A stretch of DNA of 64,000 bases. Origin: Symsagittifera roscoffensis (Eukaryota > Xenacoelomorpha > Acoela > Convolutidae). The translations under genes were made by a program, and so were the position numbers. Each line of letters opens with the position of its first letter. The stretch's first letter is position 1. The notes below the pieces were generated by a model that was given only the letters and a program-made list of their open reading frames with translations, did no database searches and was not told the origin of the DNA. Location of the stretch: NCBI RefSeq assembly GCF_963678635.1, contig NC_087066.1, positions 34,167,301 through 34,231,300 on the forward strand, written 5' to 3'. Of this stretch, positions 30,826 to 40,167 are shown one piece after another.

Positions 30826-33800
30826 TCAATGCTCCATTTCCTCCTCCTGTGACGCTGACTCTGCACTCTCGGTCTCCGTGTCTCGTAGCACGTCATTGAC
30901 TATCCTGACGCTGTTGGAAGCCGTCCTCCAACACTTCTGCTCTTCCACCCTCTGTTTACAGCAAGGTAGGGGATCCACGTTTGATTCTCTGTTTCTACAG
31001 AAGCTGTTGTGGAGACACAACGCCACGTTTCTTTCCAAATCTTCTTTCAGCATCTCTGCCTTCTCATTTCCACTACGCTCGCTCGTCCTGGAAATTCTTT
31101 TCACAGCGGTGGTCACTGCATTCCGATGAGTCACGAAAGCTCGCTTGAAAGCTCCTGCCCCAATGTCCAGCCGATATTCACTGTACACTCTGCCATGCTT
31201 CGACATATGCTTTTTCGCATACTCGTACAACCATGCAGTCATGTTAGCTCTGAACCATGGCATCAATCGTTTTCTTGCCCATATCTTCTTCACTTCCATC
31301 GGAATGTTTAGAACTTTGCACATTGTCTCAAAAAGATCTAAATCTTTTAGACAATCTAATTTCTGCAATTGTTCTCTCGTCGGTGCCTCCTGTCTATTAT
31401 TTTCTCTCACATGAGCTTCCAGCCATCGTATCGCCATCATAACTCCCACTATCACTATTGTTATGGGCTGTGATGAATCTGGTAAACCCATGGAGAGCAG
31501 CTCTCCAGAGTCCCAGATCAACACCAGATTACTACGCTTGGGATACCACCAGGTCTGCAGCAAGCAGTGGCAAGGAAACTCGTCATGTGTCAACATGATG
31601 CTCCTCCAATTCCGTTTTCCCGAAGCTTCCAGCAATGGCTCCACTTCCATCATCACTCGGTGGATCTCATCATTCTCATCTACTGCATTGTAATCTGTGA
31701 CAGTTGATCCTCTCTGTTTCTGTTTTTCAAAGTCACTGAAGTTCCCGCTCACATATCCCATGAACTTCCTTCCTAGTATTGACTCCAACTCCTCTTTGGT
31801 TCTTTCTGGGACTGCTGAGAACATCTTACATAGTAACTCGTAAGACTTTTCAGACATTCTCGCCAATCTCACGCACTTTGGCACTGAGAAAGCTTGATCC
31901 ACGATCGTTCTTGTACTCTTCACGTCCACAGCCACGAAATGTACAGGGTATCTGCTCTTGCACATTGGAGCCAACGTTGAACCCACCAAATATCGTGCTC
32001 CTGATGGTCTACAATAAGTTTCGCTGTGTCTGATGTTCATCTCCGTTTCGATTGCTTCCCTCCATTTTCCTATATACTTCTGCTCAGTCTGCAGAACTCC
32101 TGGGAATACTTCTACGCTGATGGCTGTGACCATCTCATGTTTCTGTTCTAGATTCAATAGTGACTCTAAAGAACCAAACATGCTGTAGAATCCTAGTGCT
32201 GTCACTAGATTCACATCGGTTCCTCCATGGCAATCTGCTATCAGTTCCGTTTCCGTTCTTGCTTTCATCACTACATTTCCAAACAATACCGTCAACTGCT
32301 TGTGTTGTTTCTCCAGGGTTCTCACACAGTCTAGACTTCCACAAACGTGACCCTCTAGTCCACAGACTTCCGCCAGACAGCTACCAGGTTTGACCCAGTC
32401 TTCTGGTCCCCAGCCAGGCAACTCCACTCTATCTTCTCCGTTGCTCTTAGAGGCTGTTATCATCACATTATATATGATGTTGAGGTCACGCAGGTTACAG
32501 TCCACATTCAGTTCCCTCTGTATGTCCTGTGTCGCCCGTAATATTGAGTCAGCGTTGGGACTAGGACACCACGATGGCTTCATCAATTCCCACACTGCCA
32601 TCAAGCTCGTTCTCAGTAATTCATCTGAGAATCCCAACCCAAATTCCACTCTCTTGTCGGATTTTGGTACTGAAGGTGCAGTCACCTCTTCTTCCAAGAC
32701 CAATCCCAATTTGGCCTGTGGATTGTTAACGCTCTTAGTCGTCACAATTCTGGACGTCCAGAATCTTAGTAACACCGCCTGCTCATAATCAAAGAAGCAA
32801 TCACGTATGTCTTCACTCAGGAAAGGATTGTATGCCATCCCTATAATCCCGGATACATAGCTATATGACTTCTTCTTGATCGGTCCACAGTATTCACTGG
32901 ATTTCGGCAATGCTCCCATAGATTCTTTAGTGAGCCTCAACTCCTTGTTTGAGAATCTCCTGATCTCGTCTATCTTTTTCATGGGTTCCAATTCTTCAGG
33001 TTCTTTCATGTTCACCCTCATCGGTTTACTTTGCTGCATATCCAGCATTGCTAGTAAGAACATGGCTTTCGTTCGCTCATCGCCTTCCTTCAACATTTTA
33101 ACACAAGTGCTTAATGCAGGTACTGAGATCTGCTCTATCAGGAATCGAACGAAACAGAGAGCGTCTCTCCGCTTTGCACACGCTACTGCTGCTCCCTCCT
33201 GGACTATCAGATCCCTCAGATTCGTCATAAGGAAAACTTTTTCCTCCTTTGATCTCTTCCTTTCTTCTGAATCATATTCTTCGCGAGTCAGTCCCATCAT
33301 GCACCAGGCGAGCCTGAGTTGTAATTCCGTCCTTACGTAAGGTACTGCCACGAGAGCATGTATTCTTGGCGTAGTCCTCATTTCCTCTTCGAAATACCTC
33401 AATACTACTGCTTTCCATGGAAGGCTCACCAACTGCTCGATCGTCTCCGCCTGTACGTCAGACGACGCCAAAGTTCCGTACGCCTTCTGCTTGAGGGTGG
33501 TGCCTTGCAACATTGTTTCCAGATAACCCTCCATGGCTTTTTCCTCTTCCAGGGCCATTACATGCCCTCTAGCCGAGTTTCGGTATTCCAACATCTCCAT
33601 GTATCCACCGGTGGGTTCATCTATCGACACTGTCTCATACACTGTCAGTCTGTTGTATTCCACTGGTGTTAGTTGTCCTGCAACACTTCCCTTTCCATGA
33701 TTCATTGGAGATGGCTTGAAGTCCCTCATTTTACTCTCTCCACATTGACTGAGTATTTCCATTTCTAAAGTCGCTCCAGTCAGAGTGCGGTCACTCCTTT

Positions 33801-36800
33801 TGGATTTATAACCGGTTGACTTTAACCCCGCCATGAGAATGGGTGGCACCATCGCTATATCAGTTAATATTCTATCTGTGCCAGACAATTGGTAATCACC
33901 TTGCCCCAAATCCATGACTTCCTCAACTCGTTTTCTTTTCGCTGAGTTACCAGCTTTCATCGATATTTCCGAATCCACTTTCGTCTTTCCAATCCTCCTC
34001 GGCATCACTCTGCTGCCTAACTTCATTTTCATCGCATTGATTTTATCAATCACCATTTTCGATCGCATCGTTCCTCTCCTGGTCCTTGACAGGTACACCA
34101 CCTCTCCTTCATTGTCCTGCGGTGTTATCTTGATGGGAGAATTCGCTTCACTCTCATCAGTGGCTGAGTCGATCAATAACTCACTCAGTCTCCCTTCACA
34201 CTCATCAAGCTTGTCAAGTACTTCTCTCATCAAGGGTTGATTGAGACCTGTTTTGAGAATGGACTGGGTCCCATAGCTCTGAATCACAGTCCAGACTTCT
34301 TCCATGAACGCCACTCTGTCCAGCTTACATCCCGTCCTACTCTCGTGGTCTCGGTGATGTACTTCCCATTCTTCTTCGGGTAGCGTTCCCAAGAAAGGTA
34401 CTCTGGCTGAGGCCTCTATTCTTCTCCTCCGGGGTGATTCCATGAGGATTCTCTGATCGTTATTTCTTGAATTGCCAGGAGAGCTGCTCTCCGGCAAACT
34501 CCGTTTCATTTCCTCAAAGGCTGACGGAGGTTCCAGTGTCGAGATGCCTTCATCCGCTGGCTCAGTCGTTTCCAACGTGTCTGCATTATTCTCAAGATCA
34601 CTGAAGATATTGAAATCCAGGCTGGATGTTCCTCCTGTCGATGCCCTGTCGTCTTCCCCACCAGCTTGATCTTGTTGCATGGGTTCTTCCGTCTGACGGT
34701 TTCCACCCTGTCCGTCATCTCCTTCTGACTTGTCCCCATTCGAGTTCGATGGTCCTTGTTTGTCATCATCAGCTTCTTCCTGGAATCTCGGTATGAGCAA
34801 TGTACCGGCTGATTTATCTTCCTCTTCTCCATGGACCACTTTAGTTTCTTCGCAGCCGAAGGGTGCTAGGAAAATTCTCGTCTGCAATATTCCCGCAACT
34901 TTCATCTCTTTTCTCACACTGGTCAGGATTACTGAGGCTTCAGGCAATTCAGTCCTGCCTCTCATCCTCATTGGAGCTAAGCCTAGTCCCCTCCATTCCT
35001 CATCAAATCCTTCAGGCTTGGGAGTAGCGGCGTTGCTTATTCGCCTTCTCGTCGCTTGATCCGTGTACGCAAATCGTGTGTACTGTAACACGGCGGCATT
35101 TCTCCCCACGAAGTATGGATCCATCGTCGCCGAGAAATTCCCTACTCTCCTTTCATTGGTTTCGAATGCTCTCAACCTAGGAGTTTGTACTACGGAGACT
35201 GCTCCGAGCAACATCCTTCTTATCAGAGGGAATTCGGGGATTGCTTCGGGTAGCTTCTTGTAATCGCCCCAATCCTTCGTCTCTTCTCTCACCTTGTGAT
35301 ACGCTGCTGTGAGACGAGGCACTCTGGTCATTTCACCATTCGTTTTGTCAAAGGGCCTCAGATTCCAAAGCTTTGGAAACACCTCGATGTGCCCTCTTTC
35401 TACTTCTCCCATGCGGTCACAGAAGTGATCGTCAAAATTGATGACTGTCATCTCTGGCTCCGATATTTTCGCAAATAACAGATCTTCACTCATGAGCTCT
35501 CGCAATGCGTGCTGCTCACACCAGTTCAGTGTACTACCGTCCACTGCCGATATGAGGTTCAGGTGCAACACCGACCTCCTATATGCTTCCACTTTAACGT
35601 CAGGGAACGCAAAGGTGACTGCTGGTCCATAGATCACTGTCACGAACTCCGTGACTCCTCTGATCAGCGCCAAGGGATCGATTCTCATAGCTAAGCTCAA
35701 ATCTGTTAACAGCGGCATGCCTCCAACATGTCGTCTAACATCTTCCTCTCTTTCAATTGTCTCGTCTTCTCCGGTTCCAAAGCGATTTTGCTGCAAGAGA
35801 TACTGGATAAGAGTGTGTCTCAGGTCTCTTATTTTGTTCCACGAGTCTGTAGATTTCTTCATATCCAGATTCCTCACTCTCTCTTTCATCTGCTCTGGAC
35901 AACGTGCCAGTTTCATCAGCCCTCCCAAGTTTCCGTGGGTTATTGCGATCAACGTCAAAAGTCCATCTAGTCGCAGGTTCTGTATTCCATCCGTAAGCAG
36001 TATCACCGGTCCTTTCACGAAATTCTCCGCTCCAAATGTTACAAACAGGGCTATTAATTCCACTATCGATACTTTCACTACCGCTTGGAGGAATTCCTTT
36101 ATCAAGTAGTGCGAGACTTTCGGGTAGACTTTTGCCAAGAAGGACGCGGTCCATCCGGCTCCCAACCCTTCTAGCATGCTGTCTGTCCTTTCAAATCCCT
36201 CCTGTCCTTTCACTTCCTGGGTCCAGAAGGTTTCCAGAGTAATCTGACACATTCTGTTCACGAACTCAGCTGTCTTTTCTCCGGCATTTTCCGCCAGGTT
36301 CACCTCCTTCAACAAGTAGGCGTATATCTTAGTGATCATTACTGGGCCTTGCTGAAAAGCATCTGCACCCAATGCCGCTACTCTCGGATTCAGGTGTAGC
36401 CACTGGTTTGCTTCCGGCTTGGTTCTCAGCACCATCGCTTCCAGATGAGCTCTCGTCTCCAGTGAATTTTTTCTTCTCGTGTCTTCACTCGCCACTTCCA
36501 TTGCTCGGAACCACAAGTCGTTGGACATTGCCGTAATCACTCGATGGTCGTCATCTATTCCTGGTTTCAGTTTGAGTTGCCGACTGAAGTTGGACAGTTC
36601 CAACCCCAGCACTTCGTCCAACACCAACATGTGTAGCGCGTGGTCCTTGAACCCTCTCATCGCGTTTGAGATATCTGACCATACTGCAGGCAGTTCAGCC
36701 TTAAGTGGCCTCAGGTTCTCCATTTCTATCATGCGATTCGGGGCTGATATGATCACATCATATTTTCCCTCCGAAAGTAAGGCTACCATTGCATACACAA

Positions 36801-39771
36801 ATTTCAATCCATCCGTTAGATGTGCATATCCCGGAGACAACGCAAATACTACTCTCAATGTCACTTTGTTGAATGATCCCTCCTTTGTCGCGTCTACCAC
36901 TTCACCCATTGACTCCAGGATGTCTTTTATCGCGGGCCATACTGCGTTTTCTGCTGTTGCAGGATCTCTGAGCCTGCTCAGAAAACCTCTACTGTGTAGA
37001 TGGTCATTGATGCCAGCAAACACAATCGTTATCGGGTTCATTTCTGTCTGCCTTTGTACCCCTATAGCCAATGACACTGATTGCAATAGGTCTAGGTCAA
37101 CTGCGGCCAGCATTATGACGTCCGGCCAAAACAAAGACTTAGAGGTGTACACGAACTCTGAATTCGCTACTACCATGATCTTGGCCTTTCTCATTTCTGC
37201 TTTGTCGTAGGCGGCGAAGATGCTCTCATCTTTCTTTATTGCTGTCAATCCGCCATATCTCTGGGCATCACCATCTTGGTTCACTTGTTTTGGGTATACT
37301 CTCTCCTTCACATGACTAGGTGGTGTCGTCAGTTGCCTGAATATCTTCACGTGTTGTCCAATTGGCGCTCTCGCCGTCAGGAATCTTCCTGGCCTTTCCT
37401 CACGATTCCTCTCCTCATGGTTCAATCTGACATCCTGCAACGGTCTTGCATTCACAGGTCCCATTGTGTTATTGGAGGGCAGTCCCTCCAAGTCAGCAAA
37501 TCTTAAGGCTGTCGTGGAGCTGAAATTTATGCTAGCGGCTATCAACCAGTCTACGCCGGTTATTGAGTATAATCTGCTGACGGATAGCGTCGCTCCATTT
37601 AGCATCCTCCTTGCATCTTCAATGAAGCTTACTTTCTGCAGGTCCAGCTTCATCAGTTCTTCTTTGTATATGTGCCAGGGAGACGGCATGGGTCTAGACC
37701 ATAACAATGAGCCTCTGTTCGGTCTCTCTTCTCGACTGCTACTCGTTGTCTCCGATCTAGTGTCTGATCTGGACGTGCCTGCTACTCCTTCGTTTGGTTG
37801 GTTGACGGGTCCTATCCTTCTCCTAGGATGAATTGTCCTCCTCGTCGGTGCTTCTCCCAACCGATCCTGCACGTCAGTTCTTCGACCTGGTTCGCTGGAG
37901 CTTTGTTGCCGGTAATTTATTGCGGCTGGGACTGTACCCAAACGCGTTTCCAGGTTAGGAGGCACAAAGGTAGTGATCACCGTATCATTCACCGTTCCCT
38001 CTTCCTTCAGTACTCCTGTGTCAGAGAGTTCTGCTTCTAACTCGTCCAACCGTTCTTGGAAGACTCGATTCAACCAAGCTTGTCCCTCGATTGTGTCAAA
38101 GTGGATGCCATCCGAAGTCAGTCTGGCTTGCTCCATGGCTCTCAATTCGTGTTCAATGTCCATAAGGATCATTCTTCCGGCATTTCGATTTGCTAGGTTT
38201 CTTAAGATGTTGTTCCATCTCATGACTCCCTCGTTGTGCCTTCTTCCTGATGCTGTCAGGTTTCTTGCGTTCATTGGCACCGTGCAAACGGTCAGTACCG
38301 CGCAACTGAACTTCTGCCAGAGAGTGGTGAACAAACACACCATCATTGATTCCCACAGTGCTTCCTGCTCGTCTGATCCTCTGGAGATATCATTCGTCCC
38401 AACTAATATCATCACACTGGGTATCCTCCCGGGATTCATCAGCTCCACCATCCGGTATAATTGGGCAATTGTCGCGCCTCCAAAGGCCATCACCGTGGTG
38501 ACCCATGAGGTCCTCAAATTCGTTAGCACTCGGACTAAGCTGTCTCCCAATATCAGGTGAGATGTCCCGAGTGGTGGTTGCTGCAGGTTCACAGCCGGGC
38601 TCCAGGTAGCTCGATTGAAGCAGGCTCTCGGATCTGTCTCCGGAACTCCCGTGAAATTATACTTTAATTGATTATTCTTCTGCACGTCCATTACACGAGA
38701 CACTTTCTTCGCTGGCATCTTCCTTACTTTTCTCTCTGTGATCTTCGAACTCCCCCTGAGTGGCGTCACGTCACTTATCCCTTGTCTGATTATTGTCTGG
38801 GATAGTTGTACTCTGCCCGTATCGTCAATCGTTCCATAGGGTGCCGTCACCCCGGAACCTGGTGCATTCTTGTTAGCGACCAATCGTCCAGCGGTCTCTA
38901 TCAGTTTTCTCACTGTCTGTTCTACGACGGGATCACCCAAGGTGTCACTAGGATCCGGGATTGTTACTCGGTTCGTCTCTGCTGGAAGCCGTGTCTCCGT
39001 TGTTTGACTCATTTCTCGAGGTGTCAAGAGCTCCATCGGGGACTGCCCACGAGGAATGTCCCTTGCAGGTATCACTTTCTCAATGGACGTCGTCAACGCC
39101 ACCTGCTCCGATCGCTCTTTGTATTCCTGCCTTAAGCGTTCGATCTCTTGACCCTGCTTTTTGTTGCAGTCTTCAAACAACTTTCTCCACATGTCCCGGT
39201 CTTCCTCCATCGCCAGCATGGTCTTCGTCATATCGTTTAACTCCTTCTTCGTACTTCTCAACTGATCGTTCATCTCGTCCAGATCTTGTATGGTTTGGTT
39301 CGTCTGAACCTTCTGTGTTACTTTCGCCCCTTTTGGTGGCACAGCTACTCTCAGTGGTGAACCAGACGAGGTCGCCTCGCTGTTCATCTCCTGATGCATT
39401 CTCGTCAGCCCAGGTTTGGGCTTGGAGGGCATTGGCATCTCACCTGGTTGGTAAGTCCTAGAACTTCCCAACCCAGGCTCATTCGCCAAGTCACTCCCTG
39501 AGAGAGCCCCGTTTCTCCACCTCATCACTCTCATGTTCGGGCGGTCTAGTACTCCTCTTTCTCCATATGCTGCCATCAACAGGACTTCCGTGGGGCGGTC
39601 CCCACGGTTGTCGTGCCCCAAGATGTTAATCAGGGCGGTCAGCAACATGACCACCTCTGGGTCCTCCAGAGCGAAGTCTCGTTCGATCAGCCGACGATAG
39701 ATCGCATCTACCATCGGTCCTACATATGCCTCTGCCAGGTCCATCAATTCATCCAGGTTGAAATTGTCCAT
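30826..39771 (-). CDS. 2981-aa second ORF of the giant element: SGNH hydrolase plus unknown regions
   Basis: A single open frame of 2982 codons in the position of env, but with no N-terminal signal peptide and no convincing membrane anchor. Residues ~160-230 form a charged coiled coil. Residues ~405-575 carry an SGNH hydrolase with all blocks: LGDSLVR, AFGGATI, LVGTNDIS and DGIHFD, the expected Ser/Gly/Asn/Asp-His set. Residues ~860-1010 look like a degenerate second SGNH fold (FAGINDH in the Asn block). A disordered acidic Gln/Gly-rich linker lies near ~1650-1720 and a basic KRKRVEE near ~1955. The C-terminal ~1000 residues include Cys clusters (e.g. CLAEVCGLEGHVC) but no domain I know. SGNH esterases occur in CR1 LINE ORF1 and in viral haemagglutinin-esterases; the substrate here is unknown. 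Expression is probably from a spliced RNA. Confidence 0.9.
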   Translation of the reverse strand: MDNFNLDELMDLAEAYVGPMVDAIYRRLIERDFALEDPEVVMLLTALINILGHDNRGDRPTEVLLMAAYGERGVLDRPNMRVMRWRNGALSGSDLANEPGLGSSRTYQPGEMPMPSKPKPGLTRMHQEMNSEATSSGSPLRVAVPPKGAKVTQKVQTNQTIQDLDEMNDQLRSTKKELNDMTKTMLAMEEDRDMWRKLFEDCNKKQGQEIERLRQEYKERSEQVALTTSIEKVIPARDIPRGQSPMELLTPREMSQTTETRLPAETNRVTIPDPSDTLGDPVVEQTVRKLIETAGRLVANKNAPGSGVTAPYGTIDDTGRVQLSQTIIRQGISDVTPLRGSSKITERKVRKMPAKKVSRVMDVQKNNQLKYNFTGVPETDPRACFNRATWSPAVNLQQPPLGTSHLILGDSLVRVLTNLRTSWVTTVMAFGGATIAQLYRMVELMNPGRIPSVMILVGTNDISRGSDEQEALWESMMVCLFTTLWQKFSCAVLTVCTVPMNARNLTASGRRHNEGVMRWNNILRNLANRNAGRMILMDIEHELRAMEQARLTSDGIHFDTIEGQAWLNRVFQERLDELEAELSDTGVLKEEGTVNDTVITTFVPPNLETRLGTVPAAINYRQQSSSEPGRRTDVQDRLGEAPTRRTIHPRRRIGPVNQPNEGVAGTSRSDTRSETTSSSREERPNRGSLLWSRPMPSPWHIYKEELMKLDLQKVSFIEDARRMLNGATLSVSRLYSITGVDWLIAASINFSSTTALRFADLEGLPSNNTMGPVNARPLQDVRLNHEERNREERPGRFLTARAPIGQHVKIFRQLTTPPSHVKERVYPKQVNQDGDAQRYGGLTAIKKDESIFAAYDKAEMRKAKIMVVANSEFVYTSKSLFWPDVIMLAAVDLDLLQSVSLAIGVQRQTEMNPITIVFAGINDHLHSRGFLSRLRDPATAENAVWPAIKDILESMGEVVDATKEGSFNKVTLRVVFALSPGYAHLTDGLKFVYAMVALLSEGKYDVIISAPNRMIEMENLRPLKAELPAVWSDISNAMRGFKDHALHMLVLDEVLGLELSNFSRQLKLKPGIDDDHRVITAMSNDLWFRAMEVASEDTRRKNSLETRAHLEAMVLRTKPEANQWLHLNPRVAALGADAFQQGPVMITKIYAYLLKEVNLAENAGEKTAEFVNRMCQITLETFWTQEVKGQEGFERTDSMLEGLGAGWTASFLAKVYPKVSHYLIKEFLQAVVKVSIVELIALFVTFGAENFVKGPVILLTDGIQNLRLDGLLTLIAITHGNLGGLMKLARCPEQMKERVRNLDMKKSTDSWNKIRDLRHTLIQYLLQQNRFGTGEDETIEREEDVRRHVGGMPLLTDLSLAMRIDPLALIRGVTEFVTVIYGPAVTFAFPDVKVEAYRRSVLHLNLISAVDGSTLNWCEQHALRELMSEDLLFAKISEPEMTVINFDDHFCDRMGEVERGHIEVFPKLWNLRPFDKTNGEMTRVPRLTAAYHKVREETKDWGDYKKLPEAIPEFPLIRRMLLGAVSVVQTPRLRAFETNERRVGNFSATMDPYFVGRNAAVLQYTRFAYTDQATRRRISNAATPKPEGFDEEWRGLGLAPMRMRGRTELPEASVILTSVRKEMKVAGILQTRIFLAPFGCEETKVVHGEEEDKSAGTLLIPRFQEEADDDKQGPSNSNGDKSEGDDGQGGNRQTEEPMQQDQAGGEDDRASTGGTSSLDFNIFSDLENNADTLETTEPADEGISTLEPPSAFEEMKRSLPESSSPGNSRNNDQRILMESPRRRRIEASARVPFLGTLPEEEWEVHHRDHESRTGCKLDRVAFMEEVWTVIQSYGTQSILKTGLNQPLMREVLDKLDECEGRLSELLIDSATDESEANSPIKITPQDNEGEVVYLSRTRRGTMRSKMVIDKINAMKMKLGSRVMPRRIGKTKVDSEISMKAGNSAKRKRVEEVMDLGQGDYQLSGTDRILTDIAMVPPILMAGLKSTGYKSKRSDRTLTGATLEMEILSQCGESKMRDFKPSPMNHGKGSVAGQLTPVEYNRLTVYETVSIDEPTGGYMEMLEYRNSARGHVMALEEEKAMEGYLETMLQGTTLKQKAYGTLASSDVQAETIEQLVSLPWKAVVLRYFEEEMRTTPRIHALVAVPYVRTELQLRLAWCMMGLTREEYDSEERKRSKEEKVFLMTNLRDLIVQEGAAVACAKRRDALCFVRFLIEQISVPALSTCVKMLKEGDERTKAMFLLAMLDMQQSKPMRVNMKEPEELEPMKKIDEIRRFSNKELRLTKESMGALPKSSEYCGPIKKKSYSYVSGIIGMAYNPFLSEDIRDCFFDYEQAVLLRFWTSRIVTTKSVNNPQAKLGLVLEEEVTAPSVPKSDKRVEFGLGFSDELLRTSLMAVWELMKPSWCPSPNADSILRATQDIQRELNVDCNLRDLNIIYNVMITASKSNGEDRVELPGWGPEDWVKPGSCLAEVCGLEGHVCGSLDCVRTLEKQHKQLTVLFGNVVMKARTETELIADCHGGTDVNLVTALGFYSMFGSLESLLNLEQKHEMVTAISVEVFPGVLQTEQKYIGKWREAIETEMNIRHSETYCRPSGARYLVGSTLAPMCKSRYPVHFVAVDVKSTRTIVDQAFSVPKCVRLARMSEKSYELLCKMFSAVPERTKEELESILGRKFMGYVSGNFSDFEKQKQRGSTVTDYNAVDENDEIHRVMMEVEPLLEASGKRNWRSIMLTHDEFPCHCLLQTWWYPKRSNLVLIWDSGELLSMGLPDSSQPITIVIVGVMMAIRWLEAHVRENNRQEAPTREQLQKLDCLKDLDLFETMCKVLNIPMEVKKIWARKRLMPWFRANMTAWLYEYAKKHMSKHGRVYSEYRLDIGAGAFKRAFVTHRNAVTTAVKRISRTSERSGNEKAEMLKEDLERNVALCLHNSFCRNRESNVDPLPCCKQRVEEQKCWRTASNSVRIVNDVLRDTETESAESASQEEEMEH

Positions 39772-40167
39772 ACTGTTCTTTCCAAGTTTGATTTGATTTC
39801 GATTTCAAGTTTTGACTCAAGTGAGCAATTAAATGATCAATCAGGATCTAGAAAAGAAATCACGAATGTCACACTTGTCAATTTCACCCTAACATACATC
39901 GTTAAAATTTGCTTAAAGACAGTTCAGATAAAAAGATATTTATCCTAAAATTTATTAAAATCAATTGGTTTCTAAAATTTTGGAATTCGACCTAAGATTG
40001 GACAGTCCAAACTTTGGATCTATTCCCAAGATCGTCATTTAGTTGTTCATGGTCACTAACCCCCACTTACCCATGATCTTAATAACCTAACACATAACAT
40101 AACATAACACACATATCACATATTACGTGCAACTTGGTCTTTGGCCTAACACCCTCTCGCTCATCAC
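39772..40167 (-). other. spacer between the two giant ORFs, with splice acceptor candidate
   Basis: A 396-bp spacer. In element sense it contains TTTCTTTTCTAG (39848-39859), a strong 3' splice site about 77 nt before the second ORF's ATG, suggesting a spliced subgenomic mRNA as for env of errantivirus-like elements. Near 40086-40108 is a short (acata) reiteration. Confidence 0.5.

Noticed and set aside
36479-37210. Long plus-strand ORFs opposite the two giant ORFs (also 37973-38560 and 40211-40939)
   Set aside because: They are antisense shadows of the minus-strand coding frames and have no recognisable domains.
30826-39771. Second giant ORF as a retroviral envelope
   Set aside because: No signal peptide, no furin-like site with a following fusion peptide and no clear anchor segment; position alone is not enough.
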